A program made the translations under genes and the position numbers. From assembly GCF_002836775.1 (NCBI RefSeq), contig NZ_PJAQ01000028.1:124001-188000 (forward strand): 64,000 nucleotides of DNA. Direction: 5' to 3'. This document shows, in pieces, positions 27,933 through 37,231 of the stretch; position 1 is the first letter of the stretch, and each line of letters starts with the position of its first letter. Under the pieces are notes generated by a model. It did not search any database. It was not told the origin of the DNA and was given only the letters and a program-made list of their open reading frames with translations. The stretch comes from Colwellia sp. 12G3 (lineage in GTDB: Bacteria > Pseudomonadota > Gammaproteobacteria > Enterobacterales > Alteromonadaceae).

Positions 27933-29837
27933 ATGGCAGTACAATCATTACATAAAACTTTCATATTATACCTAAGTATTGCAATGGTATTTCTGACCCT
28001 ATTTTCGACCCCCACAACGCTTGCAGCCAATACAGCGGAAATTGAACAACGCTTTCTTCTTCTCGAGAATGCAGAGCTCATCGGTGGCATTGACGAATAC
28101 CTTAGAAGTTTACAGGAATTGCAGGGGTGGTTGGAACCCGAGGATAACAAACAACAAAATCGCTATAACGCCTTAGATTGTTGGATGCTGCAAGCCGATA
28201 CATCGGAATTACTGCAGTCCGCAATCAAGAAAGCTAATACCTATCTTTCAAAAGCAATAGCGGAAGTAGACAAAAGGGCCCAGTCTGATTTAACCCTTTG
28301 TCGTGGCTCATTCTATCAAGAGGCTTCTGACGATGTTTCAGCAAAGCGTGATTACAATACTGCTTTACAAATAGCTACTGAAATTAACGATTCAAAACTC
28401 ATTGCTGATGCCCTGTCGACTCGAGCATCGTTGGCCGCACTTAAAGGCGATTTAGCGCAAGCTTTGGAAGACTTTCAGCTTGCACAAATCCATTACGAAC
28501 TAGCAAAAGCACCTTATTGGGTTTACGATAATTTAAGCCAAATAGGTAATACTTATCGTCGTATGGGCGATTTTAAACGGGCATTAACCCTGATGACCGA
28601 AGTTGAACTGTTTTATGAAAAAAGAGGCTATTTAGCAGAACTTGAAAATACACGGTATGTGCGGGCACTGATTTTGGATGATTTAGGCAATCACGAACAA
28701 GCCCAAGAAGTTTACGCCTCCTTGTTGGTTTCCGCTTATAAGAGTGGTAATAAAGTGTCAATTTCATCAATGCTTGTTTCTACCGCTGATTCTTTGTTAC
28801 AAACAGACAAAATTGCAGAGGCAAAAAAACGACTCAACGAAGCAGAGCCAATGCTAGACCCAGATTTCAACCCGGACAGCTGGTCGCTGTGGCACCTATT
28901 TAAAGCGAAAGCCGAGTACGCCGATGGTAACTACATATCAGCGTTAACGCATATAAAAATCGCAGAGCCAACCATGAGCAACCAAAACAATTTTCGCTAC
29001 TTGGTATGGATTCAGAATGTAAAAGCGAAAACATTGGCTAAACTTGAAGATTGGCAGCAAGCATATGAAGCGAATGTTGCGTATAACGAGACACAAAAAT
29101 TACTGGCAAGTAAACTACGCGAACAAAATACCACACGCATGCGTATAGAATTCGATGCTGCCCGCAAAGAAGTTGAAAATAAAACACTCAAAGCTGAACA
29201 GACCGTCCAACAAGCTCGTTTACAATCACTAGAAGAACGTAAACGTTGGCAAGCCGTGGTGATTGGCTTATCACTGATTTTATTGATCTTAATATTGATC
29301 TGGGCATATCGTCAATTTATGCGTGCCCGTTTAATGCATAGCATGGCAATGACTGATGAGTTAACTCGTCTACCAAACAGACGCAGTATACAGGCAAAAG
29401 CATTACAGGCCATGAATGCGGCCCGTAACGCCAAGACCCCTATGAGTTTATTAGTATTTGATGTTGATTACTTCAAACGTATTAATGATACTTGGGGCCA
29501 TGAAATTGGTGATCGTGTGCTACAAAAAATATCAACCGCAGCACAACTTGCCATGCGAAAAAACGATTGTGTCGGTCGCACTGGCGGCGAAGAGTTCATG
29601 GTGGTTTTACCTGATTCTACACTAGACAGTGCAGCAGAGATTGCACAACGTTTATGTGACTGCATTGCGGCAATAGATATGAAAGAAATTGATGATAATC
29701 TGGTGGTTACTATTAGCTTAGGTGTTGCCCAACTCAGTGACATTGACACGACCGTGTCGTTGTTAACTCAGCGAGCAGATAATGCATTGTATCGAGCAAA
29801 AGACTCAGGACGAAATTGCGTTGAAGTAGAGAGATAA
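27933..29837 (+). CDS. TPR-containing diguanylate cyclase (GGDEF)
   Basis: The 634-aa protein has a signal peptide (MAVQSLHKTFILYLSIAMVF...LAAN), a periplasmic TPR sensor (about residues 90-400), a coiled coil (about 405-445), one membrane segment (about 447-466) and a GGDEF domain (about 475-632). The active-site motif is intact as GGEEF (551-555), and the metal/substrate-binding FDVDYFKRIND is present. It should make cyclic di-GMP in the cytoplasm in response to a periplasmic signal. No I-site RxxD is visible five residues before GGEEF (the segment there is KNDCVGRT). It stands alone. Confidence 0.9.
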   Translation: MAVQSLHKTFILYLSIAMVFLTLFSTPTTLAANTAEIEQRFLLLENAELIGGIDEYLRSLQELQGWLEPEDNKQQNRYNALDCWMLQADTSELLQSAIKKANTYLSKAIAEVDKRAQSDLTLCRGSFYQEASDDVSAKRDYNTALQIATEINDSKLIADALSTRASLAALKGDLAQALEDFQLAQIHYELAKAPYWVYDNLSQIGNTYRRMGDFKRALTLMTEVELFYEKRGYLAELENTRYVRALILDDLGNHEQAQEVYASLLVSAYKSGNKVSISSMLVSTADSLLQTDKIAEAKKRLNEAEPMLDPDFNPDSWSLWHLFKAKAEYADGNYISALTHIKIAEPTMSNQNNFRYLVWIQNVKAKTLAKLEDWQQAYEANVAYNETQKLLASKLREQNTTRMRIEFDAARKEVENKTLKAEQTVQQARLQSLEERKRWQAVVIGLSLILLILILIWAYRQFMRARLMHSMAMTDELTRLPNRRSIQAKALQAMNAARNAKTPMSLLVFDVDYFKRINDTWGHEIGDRVLQKISTAAQLAMRKNDCVGRTGGEEFMVVLPDSTLDSAAEIAQRLCDCIAAIDMKEIDDNLVVTISLGVAQLSDIDTTVSLLTQRADNALYRAKDSGRNCVEVER

Positions 29838-30050
29838 GTGCCTGAGTAGCAATAACACTATTTTGTAGATAGAACTTTCAAATAATTGGTCGACATTGCT
29901 TTTATTATCTTCCATTTATCAACTTTAGGATCAATTCTCGCGATTTCCTCCTTGTGATCCTTTTAAACATAAGCTGCTAGGTGACGATCTGCTGATAGGT
30001 TTTGTGTTTTGGTTGATATCTAAAACCTTAACGGAGCAGTCTAAATTAGA

Positions 30051-30235
30051 TTAAAATCCTAGAACGCTTTTTACTAATGGGTGAGTGTAGTCTAACATCC
30101 ATGATTTAGAGCCATTTGGTTTGACCCATAACTGCAAACCATAGTCATCACCATCAGAAAGCTTACATAACTTATCAGTGGGTTTTACTTGTTTAGCTTG
30201 AGTATATTAGTAAGTGGTGTCGTCTTCCTAGTCAT
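30051..30235 (-). pseudogene. Truncated tyrosine integrase, N-terminal fragment
   Basis: The frame gives QAKQVKPTDKLCKLSDG followed by YGLQLWVKPNGSKSWMLDY, a clear match to the N-terminal arm-binding domain (DUF4102) of P4-type integrases. It is cut off after LDYTHPLVKSVLGF and stops at 30051; the core-binding and catalytic domains are absent. An ATG at 30235 begins MTRKTTPLTN in another frame, so a frameshift lies near 30203. It points away from the tRNA-Leu fragment, the normal layout of an integrase next to its attachment site. Confidence 0.75.
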
Positions 30236-30292
30236 TTTAGTGGTATCACTTTTAAAGTTCTTGAACCTACACCACTAAAAACACCACTAAAA
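30235..30292. repeat. Arm-site-like repeats next to integrase remnant
   Basis: Two direct copies of ACACCACTAAAA (30269-30280 and 30281-30292) and one inverted copy of the core ACCACTAAAA (30235-30244) lie between the integrase start and the tRNA fragment. This is where arm-type integrase sites are found in P4-like elements. Role inferred from position. Confidence 0.5.
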
Positions 30293-30401
30293 CGTTAGGA
30301 TGTCACCACCCTCTAGAGGAGTGCTTCGGACATAAAAAAACCGCCAAACATTTGTTTTTAAAGGATTAACGGTCTTTATTGGTCCTCATTATCAAATTGA
30401 G

Positions 30402-30455
30402 TGGTGCGGATGGGGGGACTTGAACCCCCACGACCTAAGTCACCAGCCCCTCAAG
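30402..30455 (-). pseudogene. 3' half of tRNA-Leu(GAG), probable attachment-site footprint
   Basis: The minus strand reads from the end of the anticodon stem through loop TTGAGGG, the variable arm, the T arm GGGGGTTCAAGTCCCCC, and an acceptor end ATCCGCACCA with encoded CCA. The 5' half (D arm and 5' acceptor strand) is not present upstream. The break at the anticodon loop is a known integrase crossover position. It is not a functional tRNA gene. Confidence 0.8.
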
Positions 30456-30687
30456 AATGCTCACCTAAACGACATAAACAACTTATATACAACAACTTAC
30501 GTGTAAAATCACATTCTATTGGTTTAAAAATAGCAGCAGTACCAGTCATTTGAGATCAATAGCTTACATCTGAATTAGCAACCAACATATTCAATAACTT
30601 TGCTCTTCATTGAATTTTTAATTAATTGGACTGAACTTTTGAATAACTATTCTATAGTGCTAACGCTCCAAAGTGTCTCATGAATAT

Positions 30688-32907
30688 TTATAACGTCATA
30701 AACCAATTATACTCAGTTCTCAAATTCAACTTTTGTGATAAATATAACCCCAACTCTTTCAGTTGAGATTTATCTTGATAGTTTATGATTAGCGCTTTTA
30801 ATTTTGTTAATGCATGTTTACTCTGCCCTGCACCATCCAAGCCTAAGACATAAGTATAAGCATATTGAGGATTATTCGGCATCAACATCATCGCCTTTTC
30901 AAAATTGAGAACCCCTTTATCTAGTTTTTTCTGACGCACAAAATGTAAGCCATAGGAATAGTGCAAGTCTGCAGATTTCGGATTATTTTTAATCCCTTTC
31001 GATAACACTGAAGCCACTAAGAATGGTTTTTGTTGTGCTCGATAAATATCCGCTAAATTGATATAACCCGCTTCAAAATACGGTTCTATGTTAATCGCCT
31101 TTTTAAAAGATTCTTCTGCTTGTGTTAAGTCATTTATTTCAATGGCTAAAACACCTTGGTTAGCCACACCTTCACCACGCCAACTATTAACTTTATTGGC
31201 ATGAATTAATGCCTTAAATGCCTTATCAAAGAGCTGTTGATTAACAGAAGAAATATCACTTGTAACTAAATTACGTGCTGTTGCCACTCTTACAGATTTA
31301 TATTTGTCTTTTAACAAAGGACTTAAGTATTTAATTTTATCTGCAGGCGACATTAATGCAGCTACGGTAGCTGCACTTAACCTTAATAAAGGTTCTGAAT
31401 GAGCTAAATAAGGCGCCAAAACATCTGAACTAAGCGATGATGCAGTGTAACTAAGTAATTGAATGGCTGTCGCTCGACTAATGATATCAAGTTGATTATC
31501 GACAATAATCGCCAAGTGTTGCTCTAAGGAGATTGCTTGTCCGCTATTTAATATCATTAGTAATTGTTTACTATTGGATGTTTTTTTCGGTTGTCCATGC
31601 CACTTTTCTAGGTTGTCACTTGCCCATTGATTAGATTTATCATCATGACATTTTATACAGGCATTAGGTGTACCAAAGGCTTGAGAAACATCAGGTCGAG
31701 GTATTTTAAAACTATGGTCTCGTCTATCGTCCACACCCATATATCTATTTTCAGGCATATGACAATTAGCACACTGCGCACCAGAAGAGTTACCTTGATG
31801 TTGATGATGTTCTTTGACGTTATAAACCTCAGCACCATGACATTGAAGGCACAAACCATTACCTTCAATTTTGAGTTTCATGGTGTGTTTATCGTGGCAG
31901 TCTAAACAATTAACCCCAGCTGCATACATTTTACTTTGCAAGAATGAACCATAGACATAGACCTCTTCTTTTATTTGACCATCAGCATGATAATTAGGTG
32001 GAGCAAGTAGTTGTGGCGTAAATTGGTCCAAGAAAGGTACTTTGGGTTGAATACCATCCGTTAATGGTGCTCGAAGTGCATGACATGCAAAACAACCGTC
32101 CATAAAGTTATTGTCTCGTTTATCACCTTGCCAATGTGCGGTTGTCTCGCCAATACTTCTTAGCCATTGCCCTGTTGGGTGCTTGATAGATGTCACATCA
32201 CCTCTGGTGGTTCGTTTAGTTGTTGTGCCAGTATTTGCAACTGCATTTTGACTTGCATGCTCTGACATATCACCATGACAAGACAAACAGCCAACATTGA
32301 TATTATCAAACTGACTACTAAAACTGTTTTTATCCGCATTATAATCCCGAACTAAACCATCTGAATGACAATCAGCGCACATGCCATTCCAGTTTTGTAA
32401 CGGTTGTCGCCAATGAAGACGGTCTTCTGGACGAATTTCTTCATGGCTATAATTATGGTACCAGCGTTGCCCCCCCTTTTCTTGTGTTCTACTATCCCAA
32501 GCAAAAGGAAGTATCTGCAGTTTCCCCACTTCAGTTTCAACTAAGTATTGTTGTAAAGGGAAATGACCAAAAGTGTATTTTATTGGATAGGTATCTGTAT
32601 TGTTGTCATAAGAAATAGTAACTAGGTAGCGATTATCCTTAATGAAAAAATGTGCTTTTTGCCCGTAATGCTTCACGTCAACATTATTAAAATCTGCGAG
32701 TATGCTTTGCTTGTTAGCAAGTGCCATAGATTTAGCATGGTCTGATTGTTGCCAATCGTGCTGGGATTGTTCATGGCATGACACACATTGTTGGTTTGAA
32801 ATAGGGGTTTTCTTTTGAAACTCATGCTCTATTATCTCAGCAGCTTTAACATTAAAAAAAGAATAAAAACAAATAAAATAAAAACTCAACAAATGAAATT
32901 TTTTCAA
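30688..32907 (-). CDS. Octahaem c-type cytochrome with C-terminal TPR region
   Basis: The 739-aa periplasmic protein has a signal peptide (about residues 1-22, ending NVKAAE) and eight CxxCH haem sites at 41, 177, 207, 272, 334, 353, 379 and 417. A HEAT-like helical part (about 440-560) and TPRs (about 565-735) follow. The layout resembles the multihaem cytochrome/TPR proteins found in marine and planctomycete genomes, whose redox partners are unknown. It lies 81 bp downstream of the DUF1501 gene on the same strand, as the last gene of that operon. Probable role: periplasmic electron transfer with the TPR part docking a partner. The reaction is not known. Confidence 0.85.
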   Translation of the reverse strand: MKKFHLLSFYFICFYSFFNVKAAEIIEHEFQKKTPISNQQCVSCHEQSQHDWQQSDHAKSMALANKQSILADFNNVDVKHYGQKAHFFIKDNRYLVTISYDNNTDTYPIKYTFGHFPLQQYLVETEVGKLQILPFAWDSRTQEKGGQRWYHNYSHEEIRPEDRLHWRQPLQNWNGMCADCHSDGLVRDYNADKNSFSSQFDNINVGCLSCHGDMSEHASQNAVANTGTTTKRTTRGDVTSIKHPTGQWLRSIGETTAHWQGDKRDNNFMDGCFACHALRAPLTDGIQPKVPFLDQFTPQLLAPPNYHADGQIKEEVYVYGSFLQSKMYAAGVNCLDCHDKHTMKLKIEGNGLCLQCHGAEVYNVKEHHQHQGNSSGAQCANCHMPENRYMGVDDRRDHSFKIPRPDVSQAFGTPNACIKCHDDKSNQWASDNLEKWHGQPKKTSNSKQLLMILNSGQAISLEQHLAIIVDNQLDIISRATAIQLLSYTASSLSSDVLAPYLAHSEPLLRLSAATVAALMSPADKIKYLSPLLKDKYKSVRVATARNLVTSDISSVNQQLFDKAFKALIHANKVNSWRGEGVANQGVLAIEINDLTQAEESFKKAINIEPYFEAGYINLADIYRAQQKPFLVASVLSKGIKNNPKSADLHYSYGLHFVRQKKLDKGVLNFEKAMMLMPNNPQYAYTYVLGLDGAGQSKHALTKLKALIINYQDKSQLKELGLYLSQKLNLRTEYNWFMTL

Positions 32908-32988
32908 AATATCAACAACCTTAATACACTTGATTCATAACGACTTAGCGAATACATCTGAATAGGAAACAACTTACTCGACAACGAT

Positions 32989-34212
32989 TTAACACCTAAC
33001 ACTACCTTTAATTACCTTTTTGTCATACGATTTCATTTGTGGAAAAACTCCCTTCAACTCTGCTTCACTAAACTGCCAATGCTGTGAAAGCACACTACCA
33101 ATCCAGCCAAAACTATTAGAGGTTGGCATTAAGTCTCGTTGTGCAAATAGCTCATCCTCTTTTAACCCCGGCCAATGACCTGCAACTTTACCACCATTTA
33201 CCGCTCCACCGGCAATAAATAAGGCACTACCGGTACCATGGTCTGTACCTCCAGTACCATTTTCTTTAGCGGTACGACCGAACTCTGTACCAATAATAAC
33301 AACGGTATTGGCCCATTCCTCACCCAAACCAGATTTCAATGCTGCCAAGCCATTATCTAACTCAGTCAACTTTTGTTCTAAACGATTGCTTTGATTATTG
33401 TGGGTATCCCACCCACCAAGCTCTAACATCGCACAATCAAGACCTTCATCCCCAATCATTAACTTTGCACACGCTTTCGTGAGTTCTATAAATTTTCCAT
33501 TACGTTTCTTAGCCTTTGAAGGTTCAGACTCAACGAGCCCCTTAACTTCGAGCCCTTTTTTTAATTTCTCTTTTAATGATTCATCATATTGATACAACTG
33601 GCTTAACGCGGAGTAAATATCATCGTCTGCATCTTTAAGTTTTGATGGATACCAAGTATTGACTTGATCACTGCTACGTAGGCTTATTGGAGTTGAACGC
33701 GAAACCGCTAAGGCTTTCTTATGTTTTATGTCGATTGCCCTTGCCAACCAACCACTGTATTGGTCTATCTCGCCTTTTCCACTTTCCAAAAAATCTTGCC
33801 CATCAAAGTGAGAACGCTTGGGATAACCAGATGACACGGCAACTATGGGTAGCATGGTTTTTTCTTGATACCATTGATGTAAATTTATCAGCGATGGATG
33901 TAACGCAAAGCCCTTTTCTAACGGCAATAAAGGTGTTTTAAAACTGGTAGATAACTTAGGACGTAATTTTTTATACTGTGGATCAAATGTCGGCACTATA
34001 GTATGTAATGAATCTAATGCGCCACGTAAAACTAGCCAAACAATTTTAGGGCTATTCTTATTCGCTTTAATTGACCCTTTTGCAAAAGCTGAGCTCATGG
34101 GAAATGATAAAACGGCTAAGCCAGTACCGGCCATTTTAATAAATTTTCGACGAGATAAACCTGATGATTTTTCAGACAAATTAATTTGTTGTTCGTTAGA
34201 ATATTTCATCAT
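32989..34212 (-). CDS. DUF1501 protein with Tat signal
   Basis: The 407-aa protein has a twin-arginine signal (SRRKFIKMAGTGLAVLSF, residues 20-37) and a DUF1501 domain, an alkaline-phosphatase-like fold. Motifs seen are VWLVLRGALDSLHTIVP, GWDTHNNQ and a late IGTEFGRTAKENGTGGTDHG that matches the metal-site end of the superfamily. Tat export suggests folding with a cofactor before transport. It overlaps the DUF1800 stop by one base; AGGAG precedes a double ATG, of which the second (34209) is better spaced. DUF1501 and DUF1800 genes commonly pair, function unknown. Confidence 0.88.
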   Translation of the reverse strand: MMKYSNEQQINLSEKSSGLSRRKFIKMAGTGLAVLSFPMSSAFAKGSIKANKNSPKIVWLVLRGALDSLHTIVPTFDPQYKKLRPKLSTSFKTPLLPLEKGFALHPSLINLHQWYQEKTMLPIVAVSSGYPKRSHFDGQDFLESGKGEIDQYSGWLARAIDIKHKKALAVSRSTPISLRSSDQVNTWYPSKLKDADDDIYSALSQLYQYDESLKEKLKKGLEVKGLVESEPSKAKKRNGKFIELTKACAKLMIGDEGLDCAMLELGGWDTHNNQSNRLEQKLTELDNGLAALKSGLGEEWANTVVIIGTEFGRTAKENGTGGTDHGTGSALFIAGGAVNGGKVAGHWPGLKEDELFAQRDLMPTSNSFGWIGSVLSQHWQFSEAELKGVFPQMKSYDKKVIKGSVRC

Positions 34213-35648
34213 TATCTCCTTTGAAATTCTGGGCTCATTAATAACAACGTCATTGCCTGTTGACGGCTTTCTGCTCGCATAACTGATTGATAAGTATGTT
34301 GGCTAACACTGTCCCCCAACGATACTGTCATTACTTTTTCCGCGTTCGATCTTTTGAGATAGCCTGATACCATTGTTGACCAATCTATACGAGCCATTAG
34401 AGCACTAGCTCCTAGCCAGTCACTTTCATCATCGCTAAACCCTGCAGGAGAACCTGCAGTAAAGGGTTGCTGCCCGAGACTAACTAAAGAATTAAATAAA
34501 ACTTTAGGCTTAATCTTTTTAAGTGCTATCGCCCTATTAGCTGATATAACAAACTCTCTGGGGGTTTTAAATTTTTGAGCGCTAGCACTCCAAGCTTCAT
34601 CCGCAGAAAATAAGCTCACCATCACTTGTTTTAAATTTCCGCCCGTTTTCATCCAAGTCGTTTCCATTTTATTGAGTAAAGATGCAGGAGGGTTTTCTGA
34701 AACAAAATGATGAGCAAGTTTAAAGCAAACATACTTTGCGGTTGCTGGATTAATCGCCAAATCGCGAAGCATTTGCTGACCTTGAGTTATGCCTTTTTCT
34801 GAATATTCTTTACCCAATAAAGTTCTTGAACCCGGCTCATGACCATGTGCTCTAAAGGTAAAACCAGCACCTCGTTCTTTTATTGGATTTTTAACGCTCC
34901 AACCCGTAATTCCTTTAGCCAATTCAATTACATCTTCTTGGCTATATCCGCCATCAACCCCAAGCGTGTGTAATTCCATGATCTCTCTGGCAAGGTTTTC
35001 ATTTAAGCCTATTTTTCTTTTTTTAGCGACCCTTGAATTGGGACCAAAAGATTTTTCATTGTTAAGATAAATAAGCATGGCGGGATGTTGCTCAACCGCC
35101 AGTAACAGGTCTTCAAACTTACCGAGTAAATTGGGTGCAATCGCTTCTCTTTCTAGTGTTGCACTAAGACCAACCATTAATCGACCATTAGCACTGACGC
35201 TAAAATGGTTAGAGAAAAAATCAAGTAGTCGCCAACTGACACTATGGGATGATTGGATTGCTCGATTAAGTGTATCAACAGACATACTCCGCAAAATATG
35301 ACGAGCAGAGTTATTGACCATGCCTTTTTTATTCATTTTATTATCAGACTTTACCTTTTTAGACATCTCACTATTAGACTGATTATTTTTACTTTGCTGT
35401 TTTTTATTTTTCTGTTGTTTTTGCGCTTTTCTATAGTTTGCAAACTCAATAAAAATATCATTTGAATGAGGTAATGACGAATTAAAAGCAATAGGCAATA
35501 GTTGAGATATTATCCATTGTTTTGGGTTTGCTTTAGCTTGTACAAGTTCATCGCCACGCGCACCATAGCCAAAACGGTTAACCGCAATATATGCCTTACT
35601 ATAGGAAATTGAAGACATTGACTTTTCATACATTGAGTTGTCTGACAT
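34212..35648 (-). CDS. DUF1800 protein
   Basis: The 478-aa protein belongs to the DUF1800 family: NRFGYGARGDEL near the N-terminus, then SWRLLDFFSNHFSVSANGR, NENLAREIMELHTLGVDGGYSQ (the most conserved family block), and ELAKGITGWSV. A Lys/Gln/Asn-rich low-complexity stretch occupies about residues 75-110. No signal peptide is visible, unlike the DUF1501 partner, so it may stay in the cytoplasm or be exported with that partner through Tat (inference). First gene of the three-gene operon ending in the octahaem cytochrome. Confidence 0.87.
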   Translation of the reverse strand: MSDNSMYEKSMSSISYSKAYIAVNRFGYGARGDELVQAKANPKQWIISQLLPIAFNSSLPHSNDIFIEFANYRKAQKQQKNKKQQSKNNQSNSEMSKKVKSDNKMNKKGMVNNSARHILRSMSVDTLNRAIQSSHSVSWRLLDFFSNHFSVSANGRLMVGLSATLEREAIAPNLLGKFEDLLLAVEQHPAMLIYLNNEKSFGPNSRVAKKRKIGLNENLAREIMELHTLGVDGGYSQEDVIELAKGITGWSVKNPIKERGAGFTFRAHGHEPGSRTLLGKEYSEKGITQGQQMLRDLAINPATAKYVCFKLAHHFVSENPPASLLNKMETTWMKTGGNLKQVMVSLFSADEAWSASAQKFKTPREFVISANRAIALKKIKPKVLFNSLVSLGQQPFTAGSPAGFSDDESDWLGASALMARIDWSTMVSGYLKRSNAEKVMTVSLGDSVSQHTYQSVMRAESRQQAMTLLLMSPEFQRR

Positions 35649-35737
35649 ATTTCACCTTTTCTTTCAAAATATAAAGCAAAAATAAAAACTAACTTATTAT
35701 CTATATAAAGTTATTTACCGGTAAATCACCAGAGCAT

Positions 35738-35914
35738 TTACAAAACTTTGCTTTGAGTTAAAACCTGAGTATCACTTTGAGTTAAAACCTGAATACCACT
35801 TTCAAAGTCCTCTTCATTTCTTATGGGCTTTTTATTAATAACGAGATACAAACAGGGTAATACCAACAAACAAACCAAGGTCGTAAATAAGAATAAATAT
35901 AAGGATAAAAAATT
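35738..35914 (-). pseudogene. Probable C-terminal remnant of an RND efflux transporter
   Basis: A 58-codon open frame without a start reads FTTLVCLLVLPCLYLVINKK and continues to a stop at 35738. The TTLVxLLVxPxLYL pattern resembles the last membrane helix of RND permeases. The tail holds a 24-bp tandem duplication (35751-35798) encoding an eight-residue repeat (QVLTQSDT). No upstream body is present, so it is probably a leftover from a deletion. Identification is tentative. Confidence 0.42.
35751..35798. repeat. 24-bp tandem duplication
   Basis: Two adjacent copies starting CTTTGAGTTAAAACCTGA differ at two bases. They lie upstream of the DUF1800 operon, within the efflux-pump remnant frame. 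Confidence 0.9.
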
Positions 35915-36199
35915 TCATATAACCGATAATTAGAGTAAGTATTATTAAATACGGAAGAATTCAACACAACACAGGATAATCTATTCTACCTCTAATTATT
36001 CAGCAATAAAACTTACATACTTTTACATTACTAAAGGTTAAATAAATGTTTTAAATGCTATTTAAGCAATTTTTCCTACAATGACTCCTTTATAAGTCCA
36101 TCCGGTACGTTTTTATCGACCTTTTAACTATCTATTCAAATTAACTGATGCTGGATTTTAATTCTCTGTGCAAAAGTTACTCTTCTGCAACTAATTCAT

Positions 36200-37231
36200 T
36201 TAATTAATAGCGTCAAAACCAAAAATAATTGTTCGCTGATATTGTTCGGTTGGCCTTAATATATTACTAGGGAAGTGCTCATTATTTTCTGCATCTGTAT
36301 AATTTTGTGCCTCTAAACACAAACCTTGATATGGCGAAAATTGATCACCTAAATAGAAACCCGTATAAAGTTGTATTGCACTCTGGTCGGTGTAAATAGA
36401 TAAGCTAATTTGATTCTGTAAAGACGTTAATATCGCTTTAGGCTCTGCCAAAGGGGTATTATTCAGCACAAAACAATGATCAAAGCCGTTCTTTGCTTTA
36501 AGGGACTTATCTTGAGCGTTCTGCTGTCTATCGCCAATACAAGCTGGTTCTTTAAAATCATAATCCGAATCTGCAACGGTCACTATTTTACCCGTAGGGA
36601 TGTTAGCGGCATCAGATTCTAAAATGGCCGGTGACATCATTTGCAAATATAAGGACTGGCAATCATTTTCACCCAGATTAAAGTAAGCATGGTTGGTTAA
36701 ATTGATTACCGTGGCCAAGTCAGTATTAGCCGAGTATTGTATGCTCAGCTTATTATCATTACTTAATTGATAATTGACAGATAACGTTAATTCTCCGGGA
36801 AAGCCTTGATCGTCATCGGGAGAAATTAGCGATAAAGTCACTGAAGAGCTGGTGAGGTTTTTTTTGTCTATTTGCCAATAACGCAAAGCAAAATTATCAT
36901 CGCCACCGTGCAAACAGTTTTCACCATCATTTTGCGGTAACTGATATTGCTTTGAGTCTAGCTCAAATTTGCCACCGGCAATGCGATTACACACGCGACC
37001 GCAGGTTGCGCCTAAATAAAATTCATCCTTTAGATACTCCTGTGCTGAGGCATAACCAACTATCATTTGTGTTGGTTTATCGTTTACCGGAAATTTAATG
37101 GATTTAATTCTGGCCCCAAAGTTAATAACTTCAACCGACATGTCATAGTCATTGGTTAGTCTTACCGTTTCTAAAGTTGTTTCCAGTGTTGTTGCCACTT
37201 CTGCTACCATTTTGCCTGCAAGTTCAGTCAT
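36200..37231 (-). CDS. galM: Aldose 1-epimerase (galactose mutarotase)
   Basis: This 343-aa enzyme of the GalM family interconverts alpha- and beta-galactose so that galactokinase receives the alpha anomer. The family motifs are FYLGATCGRVCNRIAGGKF, the first His in CLHGGDDNF, the catalytic His in NLTNHAYFNLG and the catalytic Glu in LCLEAQNYTDA. No signal peptide, so it is cytoplasmic. Its ATG overlaps the galE stop (TAATG). Last gene of the Leloir operon. Confidence 0.93.
   Translation of the reverse strand: MTELAGKMVAEVATTLETTLETVRLTNDYDMSVEVINFGARIKSIKFPVNDKPTQMIVGYASAQEYLKDEFYLGATCGRVCNRIAGGKFELDSKQYQLPQNDGENCLHGGDDNFALRYWQIDKKNLTSSSVTLSLISPDDDQGFPGELTLSVNYQLSNDNKLSIQYSANTDLATVINLTNHAYFNLGENDCQSLYLQMMSPAILESDAANIPTGKIVTVADSDYDFKEPACIGDRQQNAQDKSLKAKNGFDHCFVLNNTPLAEPKAILTSLQNQISLSIYTDQSAIQLYTGFYLGDQFSPYQGLCLEAQNYTDAENNEHFPSNILRPTEQYQRTIIFGFDAIN

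Noticed and set aside
30331-30380. Terminator near the integrase scar (AAACCGCC to GGTC region)
   Set aside because: The possible stem is only about four pairs with a long loop, too weak to call.
30402-30455. Functional tRNA-Leu gene
   Set aside because: The D arm and 5' acceptor strand are absent; only the anticodon-loop-to-CCA part is present.
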